Origin: Astrocystis sublimbata
Taxonomy: Eukaryota > Ascomycota > Sordariomycetes > Xylariales > Xylariaceae
Length of the DNA stretch: 64,000 bases
NCBI GenBank assembly: GCA_022453515.1
Contig: JAJNNY010000067.1
Coordinates: 124,001-188,000, forward strand
Direction of reading: 5' to 3'
In this document: one piece after another, positions 10,263-21,276 of the stretch
Layout: each line of letters begins with the position of its first letter
Numbering within the stretch: the first letter of the stretch is position 1
Position numbers and translations under genes: made by a program
Notes under the pieces: generated by a model
Database searches by the model: none
Told to the model about the DNA's origin: nothing
What the model saw: only the letters and a program-made list of their open reading frames with translations

Positions 10263-11900
10263 ATGACCATCGCCGATACCCCTATGGCGGATGCCGAAGG
10301 GACTAGTAATATTCGCTTCTGTAATCTATGCAACAAGCCCATAACCAGTGGTAGGCTTTTCAACTTTCCCCTCGACCGTTACCATGTGTGTCCTACATCC
10401 TGTACTCACTCACCCCTTACAGAATCCGCCTTGAAAAGGCACGTGGCCTACTGCCGTCGCACGTTAGGCCAACCAAAGAAGCGAAAGCGATCGTGTAAGC
10501 AGTGTCATCGTGCTAAGGCAAAATGTAGTTTTGAAATCCAAGTGAGTATAGCCTTGTTTTTGAGCCCTTTTCGGCAATCGCGTGACTCGGCTTCCTGTGA
10601 GAGTCCTATCACAACAACACTGAATATACTGATGATATAATGACAGTGTTCTCGTTGCATATCCAAAGGCTTCCAGTGCGAGTATGAAAGGCCAGCACTA
10701 CACATAAAAGGAACTGAAGCGAACGATGACTTAATAGACGCATCGTCATCTGAGGTATTTGGAAGCAGTCCAAGTACCATTGCTAGCTCGCCAAGTTCTG
10801 TTTTGGACCTTCCGGGCTTTGAAGGCCTCGCCACGCTGCCGAAGGTGCACATCTACCCGTTACCAAGATCATCAACAGAGATTCGGTTGGACCCAAAACA
10901 TCAAACAAGCGCTCTCTTCCTGCTAGAATACATACGGAGCCTCCCTTCTATGATGAGCCGAAGAGAAACCTTCCCTGTTTTTATCCATGGATATTGGCAT
11001 GAGCCCAACGTCCCGATGAATATTGCCAACTGCGCTCAAGTCTCGCAGCTTTGGCTCGCCCGTGCGCCTTCCTGAGTTTTCCGCCTTTCTCCCGAAAAAC
11101 TGTTCTTGCGAGTCCTCCCGTGTAGCTCCAAGGATCATTCGAGTCTAACACCTATCTCTTCACAGGAACTGGGAGCGTTCAAGGCAGAGCGGTCTTCCAC
11201 GCAGCTATGGAGGAGGAGACGACGCGGCTCATGACCCGAATACATATTGCAAGCAAGCAGGAGCTCGCCTCTTGCCTCGCTATGCAGAATTTCTACGCTC
11301 TTATAGTGGCCCTCGAAAGCGAGATGCCCCAGTCCACTCTCATACCTGAGATGGAAGTACACAAGAACAATATCGACAGAGTGACAGAAACCGCTCACCA
11401 GTGCTTCGCGAGAGATTGCTATGACCCCTTTGACATCGACAAGATCGGTGATCCGAACGAGACCTGGGAAGAGTTCATATACTCCGAGTCACGGCGAAGG
11501 TATGTCTTACTCATTGCTACTAGGCTTTCTATTCTCGTCTTGCAACAACTCACTTACGTTGAGTTTCAGATGCGCACTATTCTGGTTTATATGTAGTCGG
11601 GTGATACATCTGAACTACGGCTCGCGATGTCCGCCCGTCGTAGGCTACCGCGGGCTATCGCTGCCCGCACCAGAAAGGCTTTGGATGGCTAGAACAAGAG
11701 AAGAATGGGAGGCGGCCAGAGCAGAAGTACGAGAACACTGCCAAAAACCACTATATCACACCAATCTGCGGACAGTGGGCGACCTAATAAATAACCGTAC
11801 GTCCCCCTTCGACCCAGAACGCGCGCGCCACGTCAGCAACTGGCTGGCGAGCTGTGACAAGCTAGGCCTGCTGCTTATTACTGCGTCAACTATGGTCTGA
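10263..11900 (+). CDS. Zn(II)2Cys6 transcription factor with an extra Cys/His motif
   Basis: Four exons (10263-10541, 10647-11061, 11166-11499, 11570-11900) give 452 aa with exact phase closure. Residues ~76-105 form a binuclear zinc cluster, RSCKQCHRAKAKC then CSRCISKGFQC; the first intron falls inside it. Before it, residues 20-65 carry FCNLCNK and LKRHVAYC, a possible C2HC finger. The C-terminal half has hallmarks of fungal C6 regulators: RCALFWFICSRVIHLNYG, CPPVVGYRGLSLPAP, and the ending WLASCDKLGLLL. It is presumably nuclear and DNA-binding; the target is unknown. The second intron uses a GTGCGC donor at 11062, chosen because it alone restores frame before the stop at 11073. No biosynthetic genes lie nearby to suggest a pathway. 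Confidence 0.85.
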
Positions 11901-13078
11901 TGGTCTACACCAGACTGAAGCATTCATATCAGACCACTATTATCCGCTATGCGACTCAGAAATCGAAAGTCACGGTTTCCTGGCAAACGGACAATAATGT
12001 TCCAGGACACCGCCCAATGTCTTCCACAATATCGACACCCATTATGTGGATTCGTTTATGTCAGCGCACGGCAGTGTCATGGAATGGAAATCTGCCGCTT
12101 CATAAATGGCACGCTGGCTGTGGAGTATCAACGATTCTATAGACTCAGCCGTCAGGGCCATCGCGCGCAAGTCGACGAAGGTCAAAATGGGCACATAGTG
12201 ACTTGCGGCTGGTTATACTGCAAATACTTGCCACTCCATAACCAAGCTGCAAAGTGCAGGGGACAATGGACTAGGCGAAGCCAAGTTCCCAAAACGCTAC
12301 TAACACCCGACCACTAAGCCAATTGTTTGGAGTCACGCCCATACGTCACAGACGAATCAGTCATTGAAGCAACTCTCCGTTTATACTACTACTGGGTAGT
12401 AGAAACCATAGTATTCACTGACCGGCACTACTGGAGAAAGAGATCAACTACTCGGTACCTAGTAACAGTGGTGTCCCTGTACATTATGTAAAAATATGTA
12501 TATACTTGTATATAAAGCTGTATGTACTTTCTCTAACCGCAAAGTTAGAGAAAGGTTCGTGTACCAATTGATCGATCAAACACACAATCACCCCGTGGTA
12601 ACCCCAAGTACGCTTTCATAAGGTAGCTGAGTCAGGTTTCTCTATCTTGGTATTGACTAGGTAGACCTCCTCACCTATAGCCAGAATGAACGCCAGCGTT
12701 GAAGAGGAAAGGTCATACATAACCTTCAAGACGTGCAGGCGGAACCTCCCAAAGATGACCACGTATCGCCTTACCAAATATTGGATTTTGACACGTGTCG
12801 TATTATTGCTTACGCGTGAATTTAGCCAGATCAGACTTATGCGACACAAACTCCTGTTTGGATAGTATATTGTTCGAGGATGGCTACCTCAAGTGCCTAA
12901 ATACGTTCAGTCATTGTGCTTCATCATAAGCAGCCCTTTCAACCATCGTTCAATCCAACACAAGGGAGGTAATCAAGCTACAGACTCGTGCCATACCAAG
13001 CCATACCATCTCCTCACCCACCCTCATCGTAATCCTTTTCCCTGATCCTAGAAATGCCCAGTCCCCCCATGCCCACAA
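11901..13078. other. Intergenic region between convergent genes
   Basis: Lies between the 3' ends of the zinc-finger gene (+) and the RhoGAP gene (-). It holds an 11 bp perfect hairpin at 12527-12554 and a smaller palindrome, CTACTAC-TGG-GTAGTAG, near 12386-12402. A 122-codon frame at 11949-12317 has no protein-like character. Confidence 0.45.
12527..12554. repeat. Hairpin-forming inverted repeat
   Basis: CTTTCTCTAAC, a 6 nt loop (CGCAAA), then GTTAGAGAAAG: a perfect 11 bp stem in intergenic DNA about 630 bp past the zinc-finger gene. Role unknown. Confidence 0.6.
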
Positions 13079-16000
13079 TCAAATATCCATAACCTTCAAC
13101 TCCACGACATCATCCTCCCATGAACCAAACACCTTATAATTCGATTCCGAACTCCTTGACTTTTCCCTCCGTAGCCCATATCCATATCCATACCCATATT
13201 CTCTTTCAGCACGAGAACGAGTGCCGCCACTGACCTTATCAAGACCGCCTTCGAAAACCACCCCATCTCCCCCTTTGCTTGCACCTGTACCTATACATGT
13301 ACCTGAATTTTGACTTCCATCTCCCCTTCCATCTCCATACCTCATCCTCCCAACACCAAAAGCCTGTCTAAACCGATTTTTCTTAACCACGACTTCCATC
13401 TCCCTAAATCCCACACGCGGCGACAAGTTTCTGTCTCTAAACCCGCCACAGCCTCTCTTAGCAGCATCCAGCGCATCATACTCATACTCAAACCCAAACC
13501 CAAACCCTCTATTCCCACACCTATCACCATCACTATCCCCAGCCCCATCCGTCATAACCCTCTCCCCCATCCCAACCCCAACCCTCTGCACCCTCTCCAG
13601 CACCACGACCCTGCGCTCGGCACTCTCGGCCCTCTTCTTCCACATCGCGCATTCCCGCCTCGCAAGCCGCAGCTGTTCACACAGCGTGCCGATATCCATA
13701 TGATCCTGTGTATCCAGTCTTCTCTGGAGATGCACGATTTCATCGTTTCGTAGATCGAGCTGTCGCTGCAAGCTGCGGATCTGTGCGTGCAGATAGGAAG
13801 ATGCGCCCGAAGTGTGTCGGTGCATGTCTGGGCGCTCAAAGGCTGGGTCGGCCCCCACGCTCATGGTGCTGCTGCTTATATTTTGGAAGGAATGCGACTG
13901 TGTGGATGTTGCGGTGGACGAGCTGGTAGGACGCGTGAAGTGGTCCACGGCGGGCTCCTCTGGGTAGGGGGTCATGGCGCCAAGACCTAGTCGTGATGGC
14001 TGTGTCTGCATGTGGTGGTCCGCAGTCGAGGGCTTACTTGGTGATTGTGATGCTTGACATCCCTTTCGGGGCGACGATGAGTACGGTTTGTTGGGCGTTG
14101 GAGTCTCGCGTAGAGTTCTCGCAGCCCTGTCATTTCTTTTTAGAGAGCCGGATGCTGCTTGAACTCTATGAAGAGCTCTAGGAGTTGGAGAATACGTATT
14201 CGAGACTGGTGTTCCTCGGTTCTTGTAAGGACTCTCACTAACAGCCGGGCGCAATGGAGATCTCAGGGGTATACGAGAAATACTGGGCGTGCTTGACTTC
14301 CTCGGCGACCTGTCCGAACTCTGTTGAGAAGGAAACGGGAAGCCGCCTGGCGCAGTTCGGCTAGTGCGTAACCCCCCTCTTAGAACGGCCGGTGATTTTT
14401 CTGGCGATTCGCTTATAGCGTTGTCGAACAACGCTGCTATCGCCCTGACAGCTCCTGGAACGGGCCTAGAAGCCGACCGTCGAGAGCCGTCTTTCACTGG
14501 GATTCTGCTGGGATGGTCATCTGGAGAGAATCTTTCTAACCGTGCCTGCAAAGCTGGGTGGATCGTATGTGGCGAGCCACACCGACTTATTTTCCGTTCA
14601 GTCAGCATTGGCGTCGACCTTGCCCCTGACTTGGTGCTACTTGACGTCGTCTCCGGCTTTGGCTTTGGGGTTGTGAGCCTAGGTGTTGCTACACTGGATG
14701 ATCCCCGACTTGAACGAGATGGTGTCTTGCCAAGGTTTGTACTCTTTTCAGGTGGCATTGTCGCTTGTTCCTCTCCCGAATCACTCCCCTTTGGAACAAC
14801 GGCCATATCCATATTTGGTCTCGGAGTCGTGGGCCTCGATGTAGCTACACTAGATGACTCGCGACTCGACCGCGACGGTGTTTTGCCTTGACTCCGCTTC
14901 AGTCGCCTTTCTTTCGCCATCTTAGCAAGGGACTCCGAACTTGCTTTGCTCGACGCCTTGAGAGTTCTCCACTGGTCTGCCGGCGTACCCACGACACTTT
15001 CGCGCTCGTAGGTCATGTTACTTCGGTATTGGAAGGGCGTACAATCAAACATGGAATATTCTGGGGTGGGGCACCCTTTTTTATCAAGATTTGGCTCTGT
15101 TGCCAATTTGTGAAATGATTCATAACCAAAGCTGCCACTGTGAGGATAGTCGTGGAAGGGTGTTTCCGAAAAAATTGTTTCCCCTGAAGGAGCAGCGACT
15201 TGGCCAACCTTGGATCTCATCTGGTCCGCGGTCTCAAAAACCGTACTATCTAGCATCGAGCCAATCGTTTCTGCCTGTCCACCACCGACACACTGTTCTC
15301 CGGAACTTTGCTTTTTTGGTGCTGTCACATCATGCTTGCCTTCTAGGGCTGCTTGAGTAGCGAGAGAATCTGCATATGAAGCTGGCGGATCAGCTTTCAT
15401 GCTCGGAGTCAACGGAGCTTCAACTATTGTCGCACCTCCGGCCCTGACCGAACCCGAAATATCCGTGTCTGAATGTTGTGTCCAACCTGTCTCAGTTTGT
15501 TGTATAACCGACGGCGATGGTGATGGGGTCTTGGGGTCTCGAAAAGAGGAGCCTCGAAAGGAAGACCGAAAAGTCCCCGAGCCTGCTTTATCTGCTCCGG
15601 CGACTGATCCATTGTTATCGAGTCTTGGCCTGACACCACTTCCCTCTGAGTTGCTCTCGCTAAAACTGTCAGACTGTGTATCAATAGGAATAGGGCCCTG
15701 TTCCTGAGTGAGGTTGATGCTGTCGTTATCGGTAGGCTCTGGATGGCCATGGCTTAGCTTGGGTGACTGGACTCGAGGTGATGGGCTTTCTTCTAAGGTC
15801 GGAGACAGTGGATGCAGGGGTGCTTTTGCAGTCAGCTTTTGCATTGGCCCTGGACCTGAGATACTGGTTCCCTGGCTTTGCGACGTCTTTTGTCCGACTG
15901 AGCTGTCTTGTTTATTGACAGTGCTTGTAGAGCCCGCCCCTAGTAGCAATGTTAGTCAGTTGCATCGTTTTGAGGTCATTATATTTCCTTACTGGACGTT

Positions 16001-17767
16001 GCTATTAAGCTAGCTGTGTAAGGCGAGACACTTCTTCGTCGAGTAGGATCGCAGTCCAGAGGTACTTGCGACTCAATGTGCTCAGAAATGGATGATGGTA
16101 AATCTGTCGTCACATCTTCTTGAAGTCGCAGAATCGAGCCACTTCGCTTGGTCCTCACGGACCCCGTGCTCCGGATCTGACGAACGACTTCTCTCCAATG
16201 GACAATAAGCATCTCGGCGATGCTGTTGGCGATGCGTATTTTGTCCATACGGGGTGGCAATACCGGTTTGGGTTCGGGCTCCTTTGCATGTTTTCGCTCA
16301 CCCCTTTTCCCGCGCCTATGTCTTCGCTTCTCCTTCGACTTGGGCGGTACTACAGGCAAAAGGACTAGGCCAGACGAAGGATTTGCCACTCTCATCTTGT
16401 AATCATTAATTAGATCGCCTATAAGAAGCGGCCCAAACACAATACCCAAAGCATTGTAGCCCATCAAGTCATGAGTAGGAAGCGGGTGACCATTCTCATC
16501 TTCTCGAGGGGCGTTTTCTGCATATCTTCCCACCAGGCACAAGAGACCGAAAACTGCACATATGAGCTCTCTCTGGTATTGGCATTTGATCGTGCCAATA
16601 GCAAGTGCAATTAGTCGGGCGCGAAGTCTACTCTCCTTGGTCCGATGCCATTCCGGATCAGCTCGTAACTGACTGTGGATGGCGACCAGCGCATCAAATA
16701 GTGATAGGGAACCCAGTATTCCACCCGGTAAGCCTGACAAGAACCTCTTGAAGGTACTTGCAATGTCATGGGGATTGCACTTGATGTGATATGGGAGTGT
16801 AGGACAGCGCGTCGTGCTTGACACATCGTCGGTGTTGTCACCTGTGCAGTAGTAGTCGTAAAGGGCGTTAATGACTCGCGCGGAACCAGAAATGCGGAAG
16901 ATTCCTCTTGTATCGACTATACGGATTGTGAGTATAAAGTCAAAGGATGCTATGATACTATTTCGCACGAAGAGACTTACCATGCTGAACAAGAGCCTGT
17001 GCGAGCGCCCGGATACAGGTAGGGAGAGTCAAGGAGAAAGGGGCATATTCTGTAGGTAAGAAGAGTGTGCTTTTCCCACACAATCTGACTAGGGCATCGA
17101 GATCTTGGTTCTTCAGCTCGTCTCGCTTATTTCCATGCACGAAATCTGAAGCGACATCGCTTGGTCGTCGTTGGTGCTTGGAGGTCGTCTGGCCGGATTT
17201 GGTGATAGTTTGGTCTAAATGTTCTGAGCTTTGTCGTAGCATTCTAGACATCCAGCTAGTTCGACGACCATCACGTAAGCTGTTGGCAGGGCCCTATCTT
17301 CTCATTAGCCGATCTTACTCTTTGCCCTGAATTGGATTGCAATACATACAGGTCGAGGTGAAAAGTCTCCAGGAACGATAGGACGGATTCCGTGCTATTC
17401 ACCATTAGCTACAACCCTACAACATGAAAAAACAGCAATGCGTGTAAGCCACCTTTTTTGCAAGGCAATTGTACTTCGATATGAAGTACTCGCGGTCGCC
17501 TTTCCCATCATCGGAAGGCGGATCTGCGTTCTCGCTGGAAGACGTCCAGGTATTGCTACTATGGTTTCCACCGTGGTGGCTGCCTTTGACAAGCGGGATG
17601 TCGTTTAATGTTCGAGATCCGGGTAGCGAGGCACTTGGTTTTGCGAAGGTAGACTGCGAGAGCGCCGGTCTCAGTGTTGGCCTTAGGGATAAAGCGTGAA
17701 TTGAGTGTGAGGGTGTCGGCAATATCGCATTCCCTGACTCCCTTCCTTTGCCCTTCTCGGAATCCAT
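13079..17767 (-). CDS. RhoGAP-domain protein with long disordered tail
   Basis: Five exons (17453-17767, 17346-17408, 16981-17293, 15993-16916, 13079-15939) give 1,491 aa with exact phase closure. The RhoGAP domain spans roughly residues 185-420: GIFRISGS contains the arginine finger, followed by LPYHIKCNPHDIASTFKRFL and GYNALGIVFGPLLIGDL. It should stimulate GTP hydrolysis on a Rho-family GTPase at the cortex, affecting polarity or the wall. After it come ~800 Ser/Pro-rich, probably disordered residues containing a near-repeat (GKTPSRSSRESSSVAT, then GKTPSRSSRGSSSVAT), a coiled coil (~1250-1320, SYLHAQIRSLQRQLDLR onward) and a Gly/Tyr/Arg-rich end. Uncertain points: the 44 nt first intron, and the 21-codon second exon, where donor GTATGT with a later acceptor also closes the frame and would remove six residues. 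Confidence 0.82.
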
Positions 17768-18617
17768 GTAGCGACTGGGTTTAGGAGTATTTCGCAGTAT
17801 AAAAAGGACGGGTCGAAATGGGACGCAAGAAACAGCATACGGGGAAATGGTAGTATATTCTGAAGAATACGAAGGTGACTGGAGTTGATATGGAACATGC
17901 TTGAAGTGTAAATTCATGTCGATGTGGACTGGGCTCAACCGTACTGCAATGGGGTTGCTTCCGGTACCAAGCCGGCAGGAGCGCCTCCTTCGATTTGTTG
18001 TTACATCTTTCCGATTCTCGTAACTTTCGTGATGGTGGCAGCTGCCCACAAAGATAGCTAGACTCAAATGGCGGCTACGCAGCATTATATAAAAAGATAA
18101 GCTCGGCAAGCATCGAAACTCAATTGAGAAGGAACCTCAAGTTAGCCAAGCCAAATGCGCAAAAGTCTGATTTCGAGGACAATCGTGGGACAATTGTGAT
18201 TCATTTGAGCTGCCAGCAAAGCGACTTCATTGACTTATCAGCCCTTAAAGACAATTGGCATGGCGATTTGGCGGATGGTGGTGGTGCCATGAGGCTGTCG
18301 TTCGATATACCAATTTCGCGACTATAACAGTTTCATCCCCTACTGCGAACCTTCGTAAACAACCAGAATGAGCTCATGTGTCTGCGTATTTGGCATGTAG
18401 GCGTTTGCATGCGCAGGGCCGGTCCGACACAAAGGGAAATATTTCTATAGAGAACCACAGAGTTGATCCGTCTCGTAAACTCCGTACACCATTGCAATGC
18501 CCACCCCGCCCGCCGCTTTCGCCCATACTCCATTCAGTAACCGTAACAAACCTACTTCATCTGTCCACCTACACATCGTTCCAAAATATTTCGGGTATAT
18601 AGCCAGTCGTGCTCTCT
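17768..18617. other. Intergenic region between RhoGAP and snf4
   Basis: Promoter side of the RhoGAP gene and 3' side of snf4. An open frame continues upstream of the chosen RhoGAP start as far as 18109, so an earlier start is possible, but its residues do not look conserved. Nothing else is seen. Confidence 0.4.
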
Positions 18618-20263
18618 TCAAAATGAAGGGAAATATTCGTCCTCGTCCCCATGAAACAGAACATACTTGAGTATGTCCGACAAGGAGATGACTCCCTTTA
18701 GATGCCAATTGTCGTCTATTACGACAAGTCTGTGCACTCGAGATTGACGTAGGGTTATGAATATCGAGTCCAAACGATCGTCCTCCTGGCAAGTGAAGAT
18801 GCCCCCGAAGTCATCCCCTCGTTTGGACAATGCCTCTCCCACGTTCATCTCGAGTTCTTCGATTACGCCGGTCTTGATGATGGGGATCACGTCGATGGCC
18901 TCGAACACGTTGAGTACGACGTTGTTCTTGTTCACGATGGGTACAGCGGAGATATTGTTTGTGACCATAGTATTGATAATGTCCAAGACGGATTGCGTCA
19001 TAGTTCCGGTTTGGAGGTTTGTGTATGTCCCCAAGCCAATCTCGCGGACCGTTTTCTTCAGGAGTGACGTGTGCTGCTCGGTGTTGACGGCGATAAACTT
19101 AAGAATACGATACTGCGTAATGACGCTGACAACCGTCTCCCTGCCTGTTTCATTGTCGATGTCGACGAGGGGTATCCGGCGTGCCCGCGTTTTCAGCATG
19201 TGCCGACATGCCTCGTACAAGGGCTTCGATGGGTGAACGGAAACGGTTTCAATTGGATCGACGCCAATCGCTTTCTCGATTTCTATTGAAAGTGCCATAG
19301 GTTAGCCACCGGGTCGTCTTAAGCTGAGTTGGCGCGCACGCCTGCTGATGGACCGGGGGTGGCCATACCACGCAGACTACTGAGTCTGAACTTGTCGACA
19401 TTATCGATGTGTTCGGGGTACTGGCAGTAATACTGGATCAGGTTGATGTAGTCGGTAGCCGTCAGAAGGCCGGCAAATTTGGAGCGATGTGAGTCCCAGA
19501 GTGGCGCGGACACAATGCCTGTAGCGCAATTCGGTCAGCAGCCCATCGCGTAGCCGGGGTTCGGAGAGAGAGGTTAGGTTAACATGTCGCACCATTCTGT
19601 ATGAGGATGTTCAGGCTCTTCTTGATGAGCAGATCATTGTCGAGAATAATCAGACGGAACGAAAGCGGCAGAACATCGTAGCTCGTTCTGACCCGTAGGA
19701 AGTCGCGCAGGCCTTTCTACAACACCAGCCATGATTGGTCAGTCTAGTGTGTCCAATGCGGCCCAACTCACCCACGATAACAAGAGACATGACGATGGCC
19801 GCCTCCTGGTGCTCGTCAAGCCCAAGCTCAAGTTCGTGCGGCCGCTTGTGCGGTCTCGAGCTTCGTGCGGTCGTGTGCCTGGGTGTGCCTGAATTCGGGA
19901 TGGACTTACCAGGCCTTGCATTTGCTCCTCATCAATGGGACTCATCGGGGTGGCGAAGGGAGGGTAGGAGATGGTGCGGTTGCGAGAGCTGGGCCGTAGG
20001 TAGGAGGAGGGCGCGACAAAGGGCAGCTCGTGACCGGGTCTGGCGGCGAAAGGCGACGACAGGGAAGACATGGCGGGCGGTCCTTGGCCAACGCGGGGTC
20101 TGGGGGGGTGAGGAGCGCTGGCGCTGGCGCTGGCGTCGGCGTCGGCGTTGGACAGTCCGTCAGCGCTCGTGTGTATCGTGTCAGCAGCAGCAGCGGTGGT
20201 ACCAGTGGCGGCAGCGGCAGCAGGCGTCGCTGCGGTGGTGCTGGCGCTGGTGCTCTCGTCCAT
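18618..20263 (-). CDS. snf4: AMPK gamma subunit (Snf4), CBS-domain protein
   Basis: Four exons (19910-20263, 19593-19716, 19369-19518, 18618-19282) give 430 aa. The N-terminal ~110 residues are low-complexity Ala/Ser/Thr/Pro. From EEQMQGL the protein is closely Snf4-like: [69 protein letters not shown], and the last CBS repeat ending in [14 protein letters not shown]. Four CBS motifs make two Bateman modules that bind adenine nucleotides and regulate the Snf1 kinase complex during glucose limitation. Intron 1 is 193 bp and contains a possible 69 nt in-frame cassette exon (19776-19844). The main model is preferred because it matches yeast Snf4 spacing. Confidence 0.92.
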
Positions 20264-21276
20264 CGTGACCTCAGCCTCGGCCTGCTACTGGCTGGTCTGC
20301 GCTGGTCTGGCTGGGCTGCAAACTGGGCGGGCGAACCGGTGGACTCGTCTATTCTGGGCCTGGATCCCGGGGCTGGGCACACGCTCTAACAAGCGAACAA
20401 TGGTCGGTCGGTGAAGGGCCCTCTTTTTCCTTTGTGCGCTCTTCCTTGCTCTGGGCTTCACCGAGGCCGTGTGGGTGAGATTGTCTCAGATGTGTGCTAG
20501 GGACAACGAGGGTAGCTCGGTCTGGTTCATGCAGTGACGCCGTGATGCACGAGATCACCAGGACAGAAAGCTGGGGTCGTGAGAGGCAGAGCAGCACCCA
20601 TACATAAAAGATGGGTACCTAATCAAGTATGTACCTATTAGAAGGCCAAGGAGCAGAAGAGGTGAGCTACCTAATCTTCAGGCTTGTTGGGAAAGGCACA
20701 ATAGGTTAGGTACCTACTTAAGCTTGTTAGGTAATGGGAGCGAGGGAGTAGAGTAGGTGTTGGTCGTGGTCGTACGGTTGAGGGGAGATGGACCCGACGG
20801 ATGGTGGGCATTCTCCCAGCCCGCTGTCACCCACGCCCGCCCGCGAGGGCCCGTACCTAATTGCGGGGGTGGGGTTTGCAGGCATCAATCAGAAGGTGCA
20901 GTTGGAGTGCTACATTGCTCCTACCGCGACCTATTGCTGCCCGGTTACCTTGGGGGCTTGGGTACTTAGGTTATACCTCGCTTCAGTGCAGCTAAATGCC
21001 AACCCTCGCATCCTCGGTGATGCTAGAGTTCTGCAGGTCAACAACCTTGGACTCACTCTCAGACTCGTCCAGCAACAACTTGGAACATGACCTAATTTGT
21101 CTACAAGGTCAGGATACGAACATCGTTACTCCCTCTACCCATCTATCCTCTGAACACTAATTGGAGATCTGAACCGTCCTCACCCAAGCCCCCAAGAACA
21201 TGAATTTGGAGATTGCTTGCGAGCTCGTCTCGTTCCTCGCTGCTTCTGCCCAACCGTGAGCCGTGACCATGGCTGC
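20264..21276. other. snf4 promoter region with TAGGTA/TACCTA cluster
   Basis: 1.0 kb between the snf4 start and the 3' end of the HET gene. At least six TAGGTA or TACCTA hexamers fall within about 20610-20750. A short frame at 20788-21090 (+) is not convincing. Confidence 0.45.
20610..20750. repeat. Cluster of TAGGTA/TACCTA hexamers
   Basis: Six or more copies of TAGGTA or its complement TACCTA in about 140 bp upstream of snf4, including the compound form TAGGTACCTA. A random sequence would be expected to have roughly one per 2 kb counting both strands. Confidence 0.6.

Noticed and set aside
10386..10422. Possible 37 nt intron (GTGTGT...TTACAG) in the first exon of the zinc-finger gene
   Set aside because: Too short for a fungal intron, and removing it gives a stop a few codons later; the unspliced frame continues into the zinc cluster.
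11949..12317. 122-codon plus-strand frame after the zinc-finger gene
   Set aside because: Composition is not protein-like and the preceding gene ends with a typical family C terminus at 11900.
14364..14891. Long plus-strand frames opposite the RhoGAP gene
   Set aside because: These are shadows of the Ser/Pro-rich coding region; the minus strand has splice-consistent continuity and a recognisable domain.
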